DNA from: Candidatus Doudnabacteria bacterium
GTDB taxonomy: Bacteria; Patescibacteriota; Doudnabacteria; UBA920
Assembly: GCA_020850635.1 (NCBI GenBank)
Contig: JADZEH010000036.1
Coordinates: 1-61,306, forward strand
Length of the DNA: 61,306 nt
Reading direction: 5' to 3'
A program made the position numbers and the translations under genes. The notes below the pieces were generated by a model that was not told the origin of the DNA, ran no database searches, and was given only the letters and a program-made list of their open reading frames with translations. Positions 49,596 to 58,282 of this stretch are shown one piece after another (position 1 is the first letter of the stretch; each line of letters begins with the position of its first letter).

Positions 49596-50300
49596 ATGTT
49601 CGGTTTAAAAAAAGACAAAAAAACACCACAACCAAGTTTCAAACCCACACAGAGTTTTTTGCCAATTTCAGAAATCCGTGACGATTTATTGATTATGCAA
49701 GATGGTACCCTCCGTGCTTATTTAGCTGTATCAAGTACTAACTTCGATTTAAAAAATCAGGAAGAACAAGATGCGCTTATTTATAGCTATCAGCGTTTTA
49801 TTAACGGACTCGATTTCCCAATTCAGATTATCATGCAAAGCCGACGCATGGACATTAGTAAGTATATCGATAAGTTAAAAGGGTTAGTTGAAAATCAAAC
49901 TAACGAGTTGTTGCGTATTCAAACCACGGAGTATATTGATTTCATTGATCGTCTTGTAGAAACGGCGAACATCATGAACAAGAATTTTTACGTGGTTATT
50001 CCTTACGATTTAAGTATTAATCCTAATGCGCCAGGATTTATCTCTAAGTTATTTAAAAATAGTTCGCAGACTCAAATTACCGAACGAGTCGGAAATTTTG
50101 AAAAATATCGTACGACCATTGAAGAAAGAGCGGGAACCATTGCAAACGGATTATCTTCAGTTGGTTTGCGAGTTACACGTTTAAATACCGATAAGATTAT
50201 CGAGTTACTTTACAATTCGTATAATTTTGAAGCTGGTCCCGTAATTCAAGCCGATACTTTGGGTGATGTGGCATTAGAGAAACCAACAAACGATAAATAA
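49596..50300 (+). CDS. TraC/VirB4 N-terminal-domain protein (split VirB4, part 1)
   Basis: This 234-residue soluble protein corresponds to the non-ATPase N-terminal part of VirB4/TraC-type proteins (SFLPISEIRDDLLIMQDGTLRAYLAVSSTNFDLKNQEEQ, then GLDFPIQIIMQSRRMD and VIPYDL). The ATPase part is a separate gene that starts two bases after its stop. In most Gram-negative systems both halves are one polypeptide, so a split or duplicated arrangement is seen here. Confidence 0.82.
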   Translation: MFGLKKDKKTPQPSFKPTQSFLPISEIRDDLLIMQDGTLRAYLAVSSTNFDLKNQEEQDALIYSYQRFINGLDFPIQIIMQSRRMDISKYIDKLKGLVENQTNELLRIQTTEYIDFIDRLVETANIMNKNFYVVIPYDLSINPNAPGFISKLFKNSSQTQITERVGNFEKYRTTIEERAGTIANGLSSVGLRVTRLNTDKIIELLYNSYNFEAGPVIQADTLGDVALEKPTNDK

Positions 50301-50302
50301 TT

Positions 50303-52177
50303 ATGGCTATTACAGATTTTCTAAAACTTACTCCTGAGCAGATTGAAGCCAAGCGAAAAAAGCTTGAACAAGAACGACAGGAAAAGGATTTAAGCAAGCA
50401 GCTTATTGATGTTGAGCGTAACTACAAAGAGGGGTTGACCACGCTTAAAGATATTATTGCTCCTGCCGCACTTAAATTTGAAAGCTCGTACTTTGAGTTG
50501 AACGGAAAGTTTGCTCGAACATTCTTTGTGCTAGCCTATCCCCGTTTCCTGGCTACAAATTGGCTATCATTCATTATCAATTCGGAAGGTTCGTTAGATG
50601 TTTCAATGCACATTTATCCGATCGAATCCGGAACTATTTTAAAGAAACTCAAGAATAAAGTTGGTGAAATTGGGTCACAAATGATGATTAACCAAGAAAA
50701 AGGGTTAGTTCGCGATCCGATGCTTGAAACGGCTTATGCTGATGTGGAAGGTTTGCGCGATGCGTTACTACAGGGTACAGAAAAATATTTCCGTTTCGCA
50801 TTGTATTTTACAATTTACGCTAATGACCTTAAAGAACTAGATCGTAACTCCTCGATATTAGAAAGTTCACTTGGTGCGAAATTGATTGTGACTAAGCGTT
50901 CTTTGCTTCAAATGGAGCAAGGCTTTAATTCAACCTTACCACTTGGAACAGACAAGCTTGGTGTGGCTAATAATCTTAACACTAGTCCGCTTTCAACCAC
51001 ATTTCCATTTGTCTCTTCGGATTTAACCACTAACGATGGAATCCTTTATGGAATCAATCGTCACAACAACAGTTTAATTCTGTTCGATCGTTTTCAAATG
51101 GAAAATGCGAACTTTGTGGTCTTCGCGAAATCTGGTGCAGGAAAATCTTACGCAATAAAACTCGAAATTTTACGTTCACTCATGGTTGGTGTGGAAGTTA
51201 TTGTTATCGATCCTGAAAATGAATATCAGCATTTGGCTGAAGCGGTTGGTGGTACGTATTTAAATATTTCGCTAAATTCCGATTTTCGTATTAATCCGTT
51301 TGACTTGCCTTCTGCGATTGGTCCCGATGAGGATCCTGAAGACATTTTGCGCAGTGCGGTTATAAGTTTACTCGGTTTGTTCGCTTTGGTTCTTGGTTCT
51401 TTAGATCCAACCGAAGAAGCTTTGCTGGATAAAGCCATATGGCAAGCTTATGCCAACAAAGATATTACTGCTCAGGGTAATTTCTCAAACGTTGAATATC
51501 CGGTGATGAATGATTTAATAGACGTTTTGCGAGAAATGGTTGGCGCTGAAACCTTGGTCCAACGGTTAAGCAAATTTACCGAAGGAACTTTTGCGGGACT
51601 TTTGAATCAACCAACGAACGTGGTTTTGAATAATCAGTTACTCGTTTTCTCAATTCGCGATTTAGAAGATCAACTTCGTCCGATTGCCATGTATATTGTT
51701 CTAGGTCATATCTGGAATATTGTTCGGTCCGATTTGAAACGCCGCATCTTGGTTCTAGACGAAGCCTGGATTTTGATGCAACACGAAGACTCCGCTCGTT
51801 TCGTCTTCGGTATCGCCAAACGTGCCCGTAAATATTATCTTGGACTAACCACTATCACTCAGGATGTTGCAGACTTTATGACCAGTCCATATGGGAAGCC
51901 AATCGTGACTAACTCATCTATTCAGTTGCTTTTGAAGCAAAGTCCTGCCGCGGTTGATATCATCGCTGAAACTTTCTTCCTCACTGAAGGTGAGAAATAC
52001 TTACTTCTTGAAAGTGATGTCGGTGAAGGAATTTTCTTTGCTGGTTTACGCCATGCAGCTATCAAAATTTATGCGTCATATGTCGAAGATCAAATTATTA
52101 CAACCGATCCGAAACAGTTAATCGAAATTGAAGAAAGCAAGCAAGAACTTGCTGGCACTGGCGCTGCCGTACAATAA
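50303..52177 (+). CDS. VirB4/TraC-type secretion ATPase
   Basis: This 624-residue ATPase drives substrate transfer and pilus assembly in type IV secretion. It has an N-terminal region (about 1-230), the Walker A motif FAKSGAGKSY at about 274-283, VIVIDPENEYQ after it, and the Walker B motif RILVLDEAWILM at about 480-491. SGAGKS/DEAW are the usual VirB4 forms. The gene follows a separate N-terminal-domain gene and precedes the lysozyme-like membrane protein. Confidence 0.92.
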   Translation: MAITDFLKLTPEQIEAKRKKLEQERQEKDLSKQLIDVERNYKEGLTTLKDIIAPAALKFESSYFELNGKFARTFFVLAYPRFLATNWLSFIINSEGSLDVSMHIYPIESGTILKKLKNKVGEIGSQMMINQEKGLVRDPMLETAYADVEGLRDALLQGTEKYFRFALYFTIYANDLKELDRNSSILESSLGAKLIVTKRSLLQMEQGFNSTLPLGTDKLGVANNLNTSPLSTTFPFVSSDLTTNDGILYGINRHNNSLILFDRFQMENANFVVFAKSGAGKSYAIKLEILRSLMVGVEVIVIDPENEYQHLAEAVGGTYLNISLNSDFRINPFDLPSAIGPDEDPEDILRSAVISLLGLFALVLGSLDPTEEALLDKAIWQAYANKDITAQGNFSNVEYPVMNDLIDVLREMVGAETLVQRLSKFTEGTFAGLLNQPTNVVLNNQLLVFSIRDLEDQLRPIAMYIVLGHIWNIVRSDLKRRILVLDEAWILMQHEDSARFVFGIAKRARKYYLGLTTITQDVADFMTSPYGKPIVTNSSIQLLLKQSPAAVDIIAETFFLTEGEKYLLLESDVGEGIFFAGLRHAAIKIYASYVEDQIITTDPKQLIEIEESKQELAGTGAAVQ

Positions 52178-52191
52178 GTAGAAAGGACGAG

Positions 52192-53817
52192 ATGCCTGTC
52201 GATCCGGATATTTCACAATCTACAGCCGGGGGTGGGTATCAACCAGGTCTTGATCCTGATTATGATCCTGACCAGGTTTCATCGCGTCCAAACGTAGATA
52301 GTGTTTCCAAACCAAAACGGCCACGAGAGAAAGAGGAGCCCTTTAATATTAGGACTGCGATCCCGACGGCTTTACCAAAAATTTCGGAAGGTGGGACTTC
52401 TGATGATGCTTATCGTGCGGAAATGCACAAAGAGTCTTTAGACGCTGACAGAAAAGCAGAAGGAAAGAAACAGGCTTCTAAAAAGTTAGCTGCCAAAGAT
52501 AGTTCCGGGCAGGGTGGTCAAAGTCAGGGTTCTGATGGAGAGCAGGGAGCACAGGGACAGCCTGGGCAGTATAAGTCACCATATAAATTTCCGACTGTGA
52601 GCGGGGGTGCAAGTGGTGGGGGAGGAAAAACCGGTCTTCCTGGAGGCGCGGGAGCAGTAGGCGCCAAAGGTGTTGGTAGTGGAAAAGCTGCAGCAGCGGA
52701 GGCTGCGGTGCAAGGTCTTCAAAAAGGGTTACAAAAGGCTCAGCAAGGGGATATTAAAGGTGGTGCCGAAGATGCGGTTATTGGGGCCGCGGAAGGTGTT
52801 GGCGATCAGCTGATGAGTAGGGCGTTTTTGTACCTAGCCTCACCACCTGCGATAGCCGCAACTTTCACGCTATCTATACTTATAGGTTGGAATTTGTTGT
52901 TATTTACGCCCAAGTTGTTAAAGGCGATTTTAAAAATCTTTACCAAGAAAGAGATTGATATTAAATTGGAGACATGGCAAAGATATGTAATCATTGCCAT
53001 GGACACCATTATTGCTTTTATAATTTTTTTGTGTTTAGTAGTCAGCGCTGCCGCATTTTGCTATTCACTAACTTCTCCTACTTTAAAAGATCGACTTTAT
53101 GCTTTTGCGGCAAGCCCAGCGGGGGCATCTGCAGGTGAGTTAGGTAGATTCTTCATGCCTCAATCAGTCGTTAATTTCTGCGAGGGTCTTACTGGGAATG
53201 CTACGTCAGGTATAGGGACTGCGAGCGGATCTATAAGTGGTCCTGGTATAAATTCTGGAAGGTGCAAGGTTCAAACTTCCGGTTACTGTAGTCCCGAATC
53301 TTTGCAGTCACATGGTTGTCCAGCTGATAAAGCCAGGGGGATGTCTATCGTTTGTGGTATGGAAAGTGTTAGTGATCCTACAATAGGTAGTCAAACTGAT
53401 GTTTGTTACGATTCTTCGGGACCAAGGACTTTTAAATATTCTAATAACCCTAGCTTACCAAATAGTATCCGTGGGAAAACCGCACCATTGTCTGTGTCTT
53501 GGGGTTTGCTTCAGTTGAACTTAACGTATCATACTCCAGAGGGATTAAACTGTCCCGCAGCTTTTAATGGACGCTATAGCGGTAAAGGGTCACAATGTTC
53601 TGTGAAAGACCCAGGGCTATACGAAAAATGTATAGTTGCCGCTACTAACATAGACTCAAATCTTAATTATTCATGTAAATTAGTTAGAGAGAATGGGTAT
53701 CGGGATTGGACATGTAGTGCTTGGCGATGCGGAGTCTCGCCTATCGCGAGTAATTGTAATTCAAAATGGGGTATTAAACTTGATACCCCTTATCCAAACC
53801 CAGAATTAAATCCATAA
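52192..53817 (+). CDS. Membrane protein with lysozyme/transglycosylase-like domain
   Basis: This 541-residue protein has a disordered, Gly/Gln-rich N-terminal part (about 1-215) and two membrane segments (about 218-245, IAATFTLSILIGWNLLLF; about 265-293, IIAMDTIIAFIIFLCLVVSAAAF). A Cys-rich C-terminal domain (about 360-541) carries GMESVSDP (candidate catalytic Glu390), VSWGLLQLN at about 435-443, and WTCSAWRCG. The Glu and GLLQ combination recalls lytic transglycosylases such as VirB1, which open the wall for the secretion machine. GAAAGGA lies before the ATG. Confidence 0.72.
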   Translation: MPVDPDISQSTAGGGYQPGLDPDYDPDQVSSRPNVDSVSKPKRPREKEEPFNIRTAIPTALPKISEGGTSDDAYRAEMHKESLDADRKAEGKKQASKKLAAKDSSGQGGQSQGSDGEQGAQGQPGQYKSPYKFPTVSGGASGGGGKTGLPGGAGAVGAKGVGSGKAAAAEAAVQGLQKGLQKAQQGDIKGGAEDAVIGAAEGVGDQLMSRAFLYLASPPAIAATFTLSILIGWNLLLFTPKLLKAILKIFTKKEIDIKLETWQRYVIIAMDTIIAFIIFLCLVVSAAAFCYSLTSPTLKDRLYAFAASPAGASAGELGRFFMPQSVVNFCEGLTGNATSGIGTASGSISGPGINSGRCKVQTSGYCSPESLQSHGCPADKARGMSIVCGMESVSDPTIGSQTDVCYDSSGPRTFKYSNNPSLPNSIRGKTAPLSVSWGLLQLNLTYHTPEGLNCPAAFNGRYSGKGSQCSVKDPGLYEKCIVAATNIDSNLNYSCKLVRENGYRDWTCSAWRCGVSPIASNCNSKWGIKLDTPYPNPELNP

Positions 53818-53822
53818 TTTTT

Positions 53823-54338
53823 ATGATAAAAAAATATCGGATAGTTATAATAATCGGGTTGGTAATGCTTATTGGGTTTATAGTTTTGATTGTGTTACAA
53901 AATAGACAAAGTTCTGGTGGAGAAGGTAATCAAAATGACAAAGGTGAAACTATTATTATCAATAGTGGAGGAGAAGCAGTCGAAGTGAATAATTTTTATA
54001 ACGATACACTAGAGGTTCACGATTCTACGTACTATCTCTCACAAGAGTCAACATATACCATCTTCTTTGATAAATTAAAGAACAGTTTTATTATTACTCT
54101 GTTTGTCACAGAAGTCGACAATGGGAATGACATTCGATATAGGGCAGAAGAAGAATTAATGAAGAAATTGGGTATAAGCAGGGGAGAGGCTTGTTTGTTG
54201 CAAATTGAGGTCGGCGTACCATTTAGCAGTAGCCCCAATCTCTCAGGTATAAATTATGGTTTAAGTTTTTGCCCACCATATGCTACTATTCCAAATGAAC
54301 CAATAGTTGAACCAGCAAGGGGCATTGAAATTCGATAA
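53823..54338 (+). CDS. Membrane-anchored protein of unknown function
   Basis: This 171-residue protein has one N-terminal membrane segment (IVIIIGLVMLIGFIVLIVL). An exported domain follows with strands around FYNDTLEVHDSTYYLS, then DKLKNSFIITLFV and an EELMKKLGISRGEACLLQIEVGVPF segment. Two cysteines (GEACLL and SFCPPY) may pair, which fits the DsbA-like gene next to it. No family was recognised. Confidence 0.7.
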   Translation: MIKKYRIVIIIGLVMLIGFIVLIVLQNRQSSGGEGNQNDKGETIIINSGGEAVEVNNFYNDTLEVHDSTYYLSQESTYTIFFDKLKNSFIITLFVTEVDNGNDIRYRAEEELMKKLGISRGEACLLQIEVGVPFSSSPNLSGINYGLSFCPPYATIPNEPIVEPARGIEIR

Positions 54339-54350
54339 TAACAAAAAAGT

Positions 54351-55127
54351 ATGGAAAACTTAGAACAAGATTATAACCAAGGTGTTGAAGAGAATAAAGA
54401 AGTAGCACCAAAAGCTAATCCAAACCGATCAGTCTATATTATCATCGCCATAATTGCTTCGGTGGCTTTAGTATTAAGTGCAATCGTTATCGGCTTTGCC
54501 ATAATATATACTGGATTGAATTTAGAAAAAAAATTAGACAAGCTTCAGAGTGTTAATACAAACGCTGAACAGCAACCCTCGAATGAACCGGTTGATATAT
54601 CGATAACTGAAAGTATGCCTCGCTTAGGTAATGCAGATGCTCCAGTTGTATTAGTTGAATACGCCGATTACCAGTGTCCGTTTTGTGGGAAGTTTTTTTC
54701 TGAAACTTTTTCTAAGCTTAAAACAGAATTCATAGATACGGGTAAGGTTCGCTTTTATTATCAAGACTTTGCCTTTTTGGGTGAAGAGTCACAGTTTGCA
54801 GCAGAAGCCGCTAAGTGTGCTAAGGAACAGGGAAAGTTTTGGGAGTATCACGACTATCTTTATACGCATCAAGATGGGGAAAATGAAGGTGCTTTCACCC
54901 AAGTTAATTTGAAAAAGTTTGCGTCTGAATTAGGACTTGATCAAGCAAAGTTTAATTCTTGTGTGGATAGTCGGGTGTATAAACCAGAGGTGGAGGCAGA
55001 ATCAAGCCAGGGTCAGTCTTATGGCGTAAGTGCCACCCCAACCGTGTTTATTAACGGTCAAAAATATGAAGGAGCTCAGGATTACGAAGTTTATAAGCAA
55101 GTAATTGAAAAAGCCTTACAGAACTAA
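54351..55127 (+). CDS. DsbA-like thiol-disulfide oxidoreductase, membrane-anchored
   Basis: This 258-residue protein has an N-terminal membrane anchor at about 28-52 (IIIAIIASVALVLSAIVIGFAII). A thioredoxin-fold DsbA-like domain carries CPFC (Cys109, Cys112) in EYADYQCPFCGKFF and the cis-Pro loop VSATPTVFING. It should oxidise or isomerise disulfides outside the membrane. The Cys-rich lysozyme-like and exported proteins of the same operon are likely clients (inference). Confidence 0.92.
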   Translation: MENLEQDYNQGVEENKEVAPKANPNRSVYIIIAIIASVALVLSAIVIGFAIIYTGLNLEKKLDKLQSVNTNAEQQPSNEPVDISITESMPRLGNADAPVVLVEYADYQCPFCGKFFSETFSKLKTEFIDTGKVRFYYQDFAFLGEESQFAAEAAKCAKEQGKFWEYHDYLYTHQDGENEGAFTQVNLKKFASELGLDQAKFNSCVDSRVYKPEVEAESSQGQSYGVSATPTVFINGQKYEGAQDYEVYKQVIEKALQN

Positions 55128-55135
55128 GCTTGGTA

Positions 55136-55144
55136 TGGTATAAT
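55136..55144 (+). promoter_or_regulatory. Extended -10 promoter
   Basis: TGGTATAAT (-10 at 55139-55144), about 36 bases before the ATG at 55181. Confidence 0.65.
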
Positions 55145-55180
55145 AAACAAAAGCTAGAAGACACAGAAACTAATATCAAA

Positions 55181-56287
55181 ATGAATAAAAGGGCGATAGC
55201 AATTTTAGGAGGGATTTTCTTGTTAATTGTGGCAACACTAGTCTTTTTGATATTGCAAAGACGTGCTGCAAATAAAGAACCAGATCCGGTTGTAGTTGAT
55301 AATCAAAATATAGAAGAGCCCACTGAGCAACCGGTCGAAACAAAAGCCATTAAGCTTACGGATGACCAAGTTTTATCTCCCGTTTTATTTTATCAAGGTG
55401 ATGGGATAACTTATTTTAATCGTCAGGGCGAATTATTTCGTAATTCTTTGCAGGTTTCAGGTTCTACCGTCCTCTTGGCAAATAAAGAGAAATTGGCTTT
55501 ACCTCTAAAAGCAGGAATTAGCCAAGTTTTGTGGCCTCAAGATAGTGATAACTACATCGCTGAGATTAATAATGGCTTGCGCGCAACATACACAGTCTAT
55601 GTTAACGACCGTGGTGGTTATGTTGATTTACCCGCGAACGTGACTTCAATTGATTGGATGCCGACTGGTGAGCAAATGCTTTACATTTGGTTGGCCAATG
55701 ACAAGTCAGAGTTATATCGAGCTAATCCCGATAATTCAAATTACGTAAAACTCACTGACATTTGGGAAAATGATGACAAGATACATATTTCCCCTGACGG
55801 TAAAAATGTTTTATATTACCGTACTCAAAGCCAAGAGCCAACGAACAATATTAATTTAGTAACTTCTGATGGAAAATCTTTTCGCTCCGTCATAAAGGAT
55901 GGTTATAATATTGGTGTCTTATGGGCACCAGATAGTAAGCATTTCTTGTTTGGAAAACGTGACGCTAGTACTGAAGCTATCGGTTTGTGGATGGGAAATA
56001 TTGAAACCGGTGAAATCAAGTTCTTAGGTGTCAATACAACTCCTGACAAAGCCGTGTGGACAGCAAACAGTGATACGGTTGTTGTGGCTGTGCCCAAACA
56101 ACAAGGTTTAGATAGTAGCTTAACTCAAGATACAATTTACTCAATCAAAATTTCAAACTCAGATAAGCAAACTTTTGATTTGGGAATTCCACTTGATGCC
56201 GAGAACTTATTCTTAAGCCTTGATGCTGATCGAGTGTTCTTCAAAGGCATGCAAGATGGCGGGCTCTACTATTTAAATCTACAATAA
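55181..56287 (+). CDS. Membrane-anchored beta-propeller-like protein
   Basis: This 368-residue protein starts at ATG 55181; a TTG at 55130 lies upstream of the promoter and is rejected. One N-terminal membrane segment (AIAILGGIFLLIVATLVFLIL) is followed by repeats of WD40/TolB-like type. Recurrent phrases include VTSIDWMPTGEQMLYIWL, HISPDGKNVLYYRTQ and VLWAPDSKHFLFGKR, each a propeller blade core. Such ectodomains bind proteins or ligands outside the membrane. The partner is unknown. Confidence 0.8.
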   Translation: MNKRAIAILGGIFLLIVATLVFLILQRRAANKEPDPVVVDNQNIEEPTEQPVETKAIKLTDDQVLSPVLFYQGDGITYFNRQGELFRNSLQVSGSTVLLANKEKLALPLKAGISQVLWPQDSDNYIAEINNGLRATYTVYVNDRGGYVDLPANVTSIDWMPTGEQMLYIWLANDKSELYRANPDNSNYVKLTDIWENDDKIHISPDGKNVLYYRTQSQEPTNNINLVTSDGKSFRSVIKDGYNIGVLWAPDSKHFLFGKRDASTEAIGLWMGNIETGEIKFLGVNTTPDKAVWTANSDTVVVAVPKQQGLDSSLTQDTIYSIKISNSDKQTFDLGIPLDAENLFLSLDADRVFFKGMQDGGLYYLNLQ

Positions 56288-56296
56288 ACTATTATC

Positions 56297-56325
56297 AAAA
56301 ATACCCTCCGAAAAGAGGGTATTTT
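56297..56325 (+). terminator. Rho-independent terminator
   Basis: AAAATACCCTC and GAGGGTATTTT with a T-rich tail. Confidence 0.88.
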
Positions 56326-56351
56326 AATTTATAAAGATTTGATGTCGAATC

Positions 56352-56360
56352 TGGTATACT
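56352..56360 (+). promoter_or_regulatory. Extended -10 promoter of radA (leaderless)
   Basis: TGGTATACT (-10 at 56355-56360), eight bases before the ATG at 56368. The transcript would start at the initiation codon. Confidence 0.65.
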
Positions 56361-56367
56361 AGTATAT

Positions 56368-57723
56368 ATGGTAAAAACAAAGACAATTTTTGCTTGTAGC
56401 AATTGTGGGGCTAGTACCCCTCGCTGGCAGGGAAAGTGCCCTACTTGTGGGGAATGGAACACTTTGGCTCAACAGGAAGTTATGCAGACCAAGTCTTCAT
56501 CTCAGAAGAGTTTGGGGCAAGCGGGAAAACCACAGCTAATATCACATTTAAAACACGAAGATTTTCAACGTTTTGACACAGGCATAGCTGAACTTAATTC
56601 TGTGTTGGGTGGTGGTATGGTTCCAGGGAGCATGGTTTTGTTGGGTGGAGATCCTGGGATAGGTAAGTCGACCTTGGCTTTGCAAGCTGCGATTTTTGCG
56701 CAAAAGCATGGTAAGAAAGTTTTGTATGTTTCGGGTGAGGAATCGGCTCATCAAATAAAGATGAGAGCATCAAGGTTAGAGCCGAATGCCGATGTTTTAG
56801 TGTTCCCGGAAACAAACCTGGAAACAGTCATGGCGACGTTGATCGCCGAACAACCTGACTTGGCAATTATCGATTCGATTCAAACCATGAATTCCCAGGA
56901 GATAAACGGTGTGGTCGGTGGAGTGAGTCAAATTGCGTACGCAACAAATAGTTTGATGCGCGTGGCTAAAGAGTATAACGTGGCGGTGTTGATTATTGGT
57001 CATGTGACTAAAGAAGGTATGCTGGCCGGACCAAAAACCTTAGAGCACATGGTTGATACGGTGTTGTACTTAGAAGGGGAGCGTTTTACTTCACTGCGTT
57101 TGCTTCGTTCAAACAAAAATCGTTTTGGCAGTGCTGGCGAAGTTGGGGTATTCCAAATGGATGAATCTGGTTTAGTCGAAGTCTTAAATCCGTCCGCGTT
57201 GTTTTTGGAGCATAAAGATACGCCCTTAGCAGGAAGTTGTACTACAGCCATTTTAGAGGGTAATAAGGTTCTTTTGTTAGAGGTTCAAGCTTTGACTAAT
57301 GCTTCAACGTTTGGTTATCCAAGGCGAACAACTTCTGGTTTTGATTTAAATCGCTTGCAACTAATTCTGGCAATTTTACAAAAAACGCTCAAAGTTAATT
57401 TGAGCAATCAAGATGTGTATATTAACGTGGCTGGTGGGTTTAAGTTAGACGAACGAGCGGCAGATTTGCCAGTGGCTTTGGCTTTGTTATCGTCGATGGA
57501 AAACAAACCGTTACCTTCGGAGCTGGTCGCGTTTGGTGAACTTGGTTTGCTTGGTGAGGTGAGGGGAGTGAGTCAGTCTGATAAACGAATTCGCGAAGTT
57601 GAAAAGCTAGGATTCAAACAAGTTGTTTTAGGTGGTAGGAAAAACGACGCTGGAAGTAAATCAAAAAAAGTTGATGTCGAGTATTTAAAATCAGTACTGG
57701 AACTAAAAAAACTTTTTAAATAG
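56368..57723 (+). CDS. radA: DNA repair protein RadA
   Basis: This 451-residue protein has the N-terminal zinc finger (Cys10, Cys13, Cys24, Cys27), the RecA-like ATPase with Walker A GGDPGIGKST at about 93-102, the RadA-specific KNRFG motif at about 249-253, and the C-terminal Lon-protease-like domain (NVAGGFKLDERAADLPVALALLSS). RadA helps process recombination intermediates and acts as a branch-migration helicase. It appears leaderless and stands alone. Confidence 0.96.
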   Translation: MVKTKTIFACSNCGASTPRWQGKCPTCGEWNTLAQQEVMQTKSSSQKSLGQAGKPQLISHLKHEDFQRFDTGIAELNSVLGGGMVPGSMVLLGGDPGIGKSTLALQAAIFAQKHGKKVLYVSGEESAHQIKMRASRLEPNADVLVFPETNLETVMATLIAEQPDLAIIDSIQTMNSQEINGVVGGVSQIAYATNSLMRVAKEYNVAVLIIGHVTKEGMLAGPKTLEHMVDTVLYLEGERFTSLRLLRSNKNRFGSAGEVGVFQMDESGLVEVLNPSALFLEHKDTPLAGSCTTAILEGNKVLLLEVQALTNASTFGYPRRTTSGFDLNRLQLILAILQKTLKVNLSNQDVYINVAGGFKLDERAADLPVALALLSSMENKPLPSELVAFGELGLLGEVRGVSQSDKRIREVEKLGFKQVVLGGRKNDAGSKSKKVDVEYLKSVLELKKLFK

Positions 57724-57729
57724 GTTTAC

Positions 57730-57820
57730 AAAAAAGTTCGAGCCGGGAAAGAATTCGCACGTGGGCATTGGTCATGCTTTGGCATGAGCAGTTGCTTTGG
57801 TGGGAAGCCTTTCTCGGCTC
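57730..57820 (-). terminator. Long structured terminator of the gene at 57881
   Basis: Read on the minus strand, GAGCCGAGAAAG (57820-57809) pairs with CTTTCCCGGCTC (57751-57740) and is followed by a T-run. Between them TCATGC/GCATGA forms an inner hairpin. The design of a long stem with a nested hairpin resembles the other cassette terminators near ssrA. Confidence 0.7.
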
Positions 57821-57880
57821 TTGTTGTGTCAGTTTTTTCCGCAGTCAGCACGGAGCATGCTGACCTCAGGTGGGTCTGGT

Positions 57881-58165
57881 CTAGCAGTTGATGGGCGTCG
57901 GCTTTCTCGCCGACTGCTTGCTCTTCTTGGGCGGGTTTTCCCGCAGGTGCTGGACATACTCGTCCCAGTCATCGGACCGAACGACGATAATCGCTTCGGT
58001 GACGACCATGGGCGGTCGACCGAGAGATTCGCCTCGGGGTGTGATGGCTTCAACGACGATTCCGTCATCCTTGACCTCCACTGGGGAGTAGAGCTGTCCG
58101 CCGTAGCCAATGAACTTGGCTGCTGGGAATGAAAGTTCGAGCGGCATTGGTCTTGTTGCTGACAT
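57881..58165 (-). CDS. Small protein of unknown function (GC-rich, SD-led, isolated)
   Basis: This 94-residue protein starts at ATG 58165, chosen because GAGGG lies seven bases before it; longer frames have no ribosome site. It is a mixed beta/alpha protein (FPAAKFIGYGGQLYSPVEVKDDGIVVEAI, then VVTEAIIVVRSDDWDEYVQHL) with a basic Lys/Pro/Ser tail, no signal and no membrane segment. Base composition, SD site and structured terminator match the cassette genes near ssrA about 35 kb away. No family was recognised. Overlapping plus-strand frames are weaker. Confidence 0.65.
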   Translation of the reverse strand: MSATRPMPLELSFPAAKFIGYGGQLYSPVEVKDDGIVVEAITPRGESLGRPPMVVTEAIIVVRSDDWDEYVQHLRENPPKKSKQSARKPTPINC

Positions 58166-58236
58166 TTTGTATCCCTCGTATTCAGTTTTGCTAACCCGCA
58201 AATTGAGCCTGCAGGGGGCTGACTCATCTGGTTAGG

Positions 58237-58266
58237 ATTATAAAACAAAAACAGCCTCTTGGTCAA
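58237..58266 (-). promoter_or_regulatory. Promoter of the gene at 57881-58165
   Basis: On the minus strand, TTGACC (58266-58261), 18 bases and TATAAT (58242-58237). The -35 box lies in the loop side of the recG terminator, so the two signals overlap. Confidence 0.55.
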
Positions 58267-58277
58267 GAGGCTGTTAA
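58241..58277 (-). terminator. recG terminator
   Basis: ACAGCCTCTTG and CAAGAGGCTGT form an 11-base-pair stem; on the minus strand a T-rich tail follows. Confidence 0.88.
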
Positions 58278-58282
58278 ATTAT

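Noticed and set aside
55130-55180. TTG start 17 codons upstream for the propeller-like protein
   Set aside because: It precedes the extended -10 promoter at 55136-55144, so it would not be in the transcript.
57797-58266. Alternative frames of 111 and 145 codons overlapping the gene at 57881
   Set aside because: Neither has a ribosome site, and the 94-residue frame has a GAGGG site, a promoter and a terminator.
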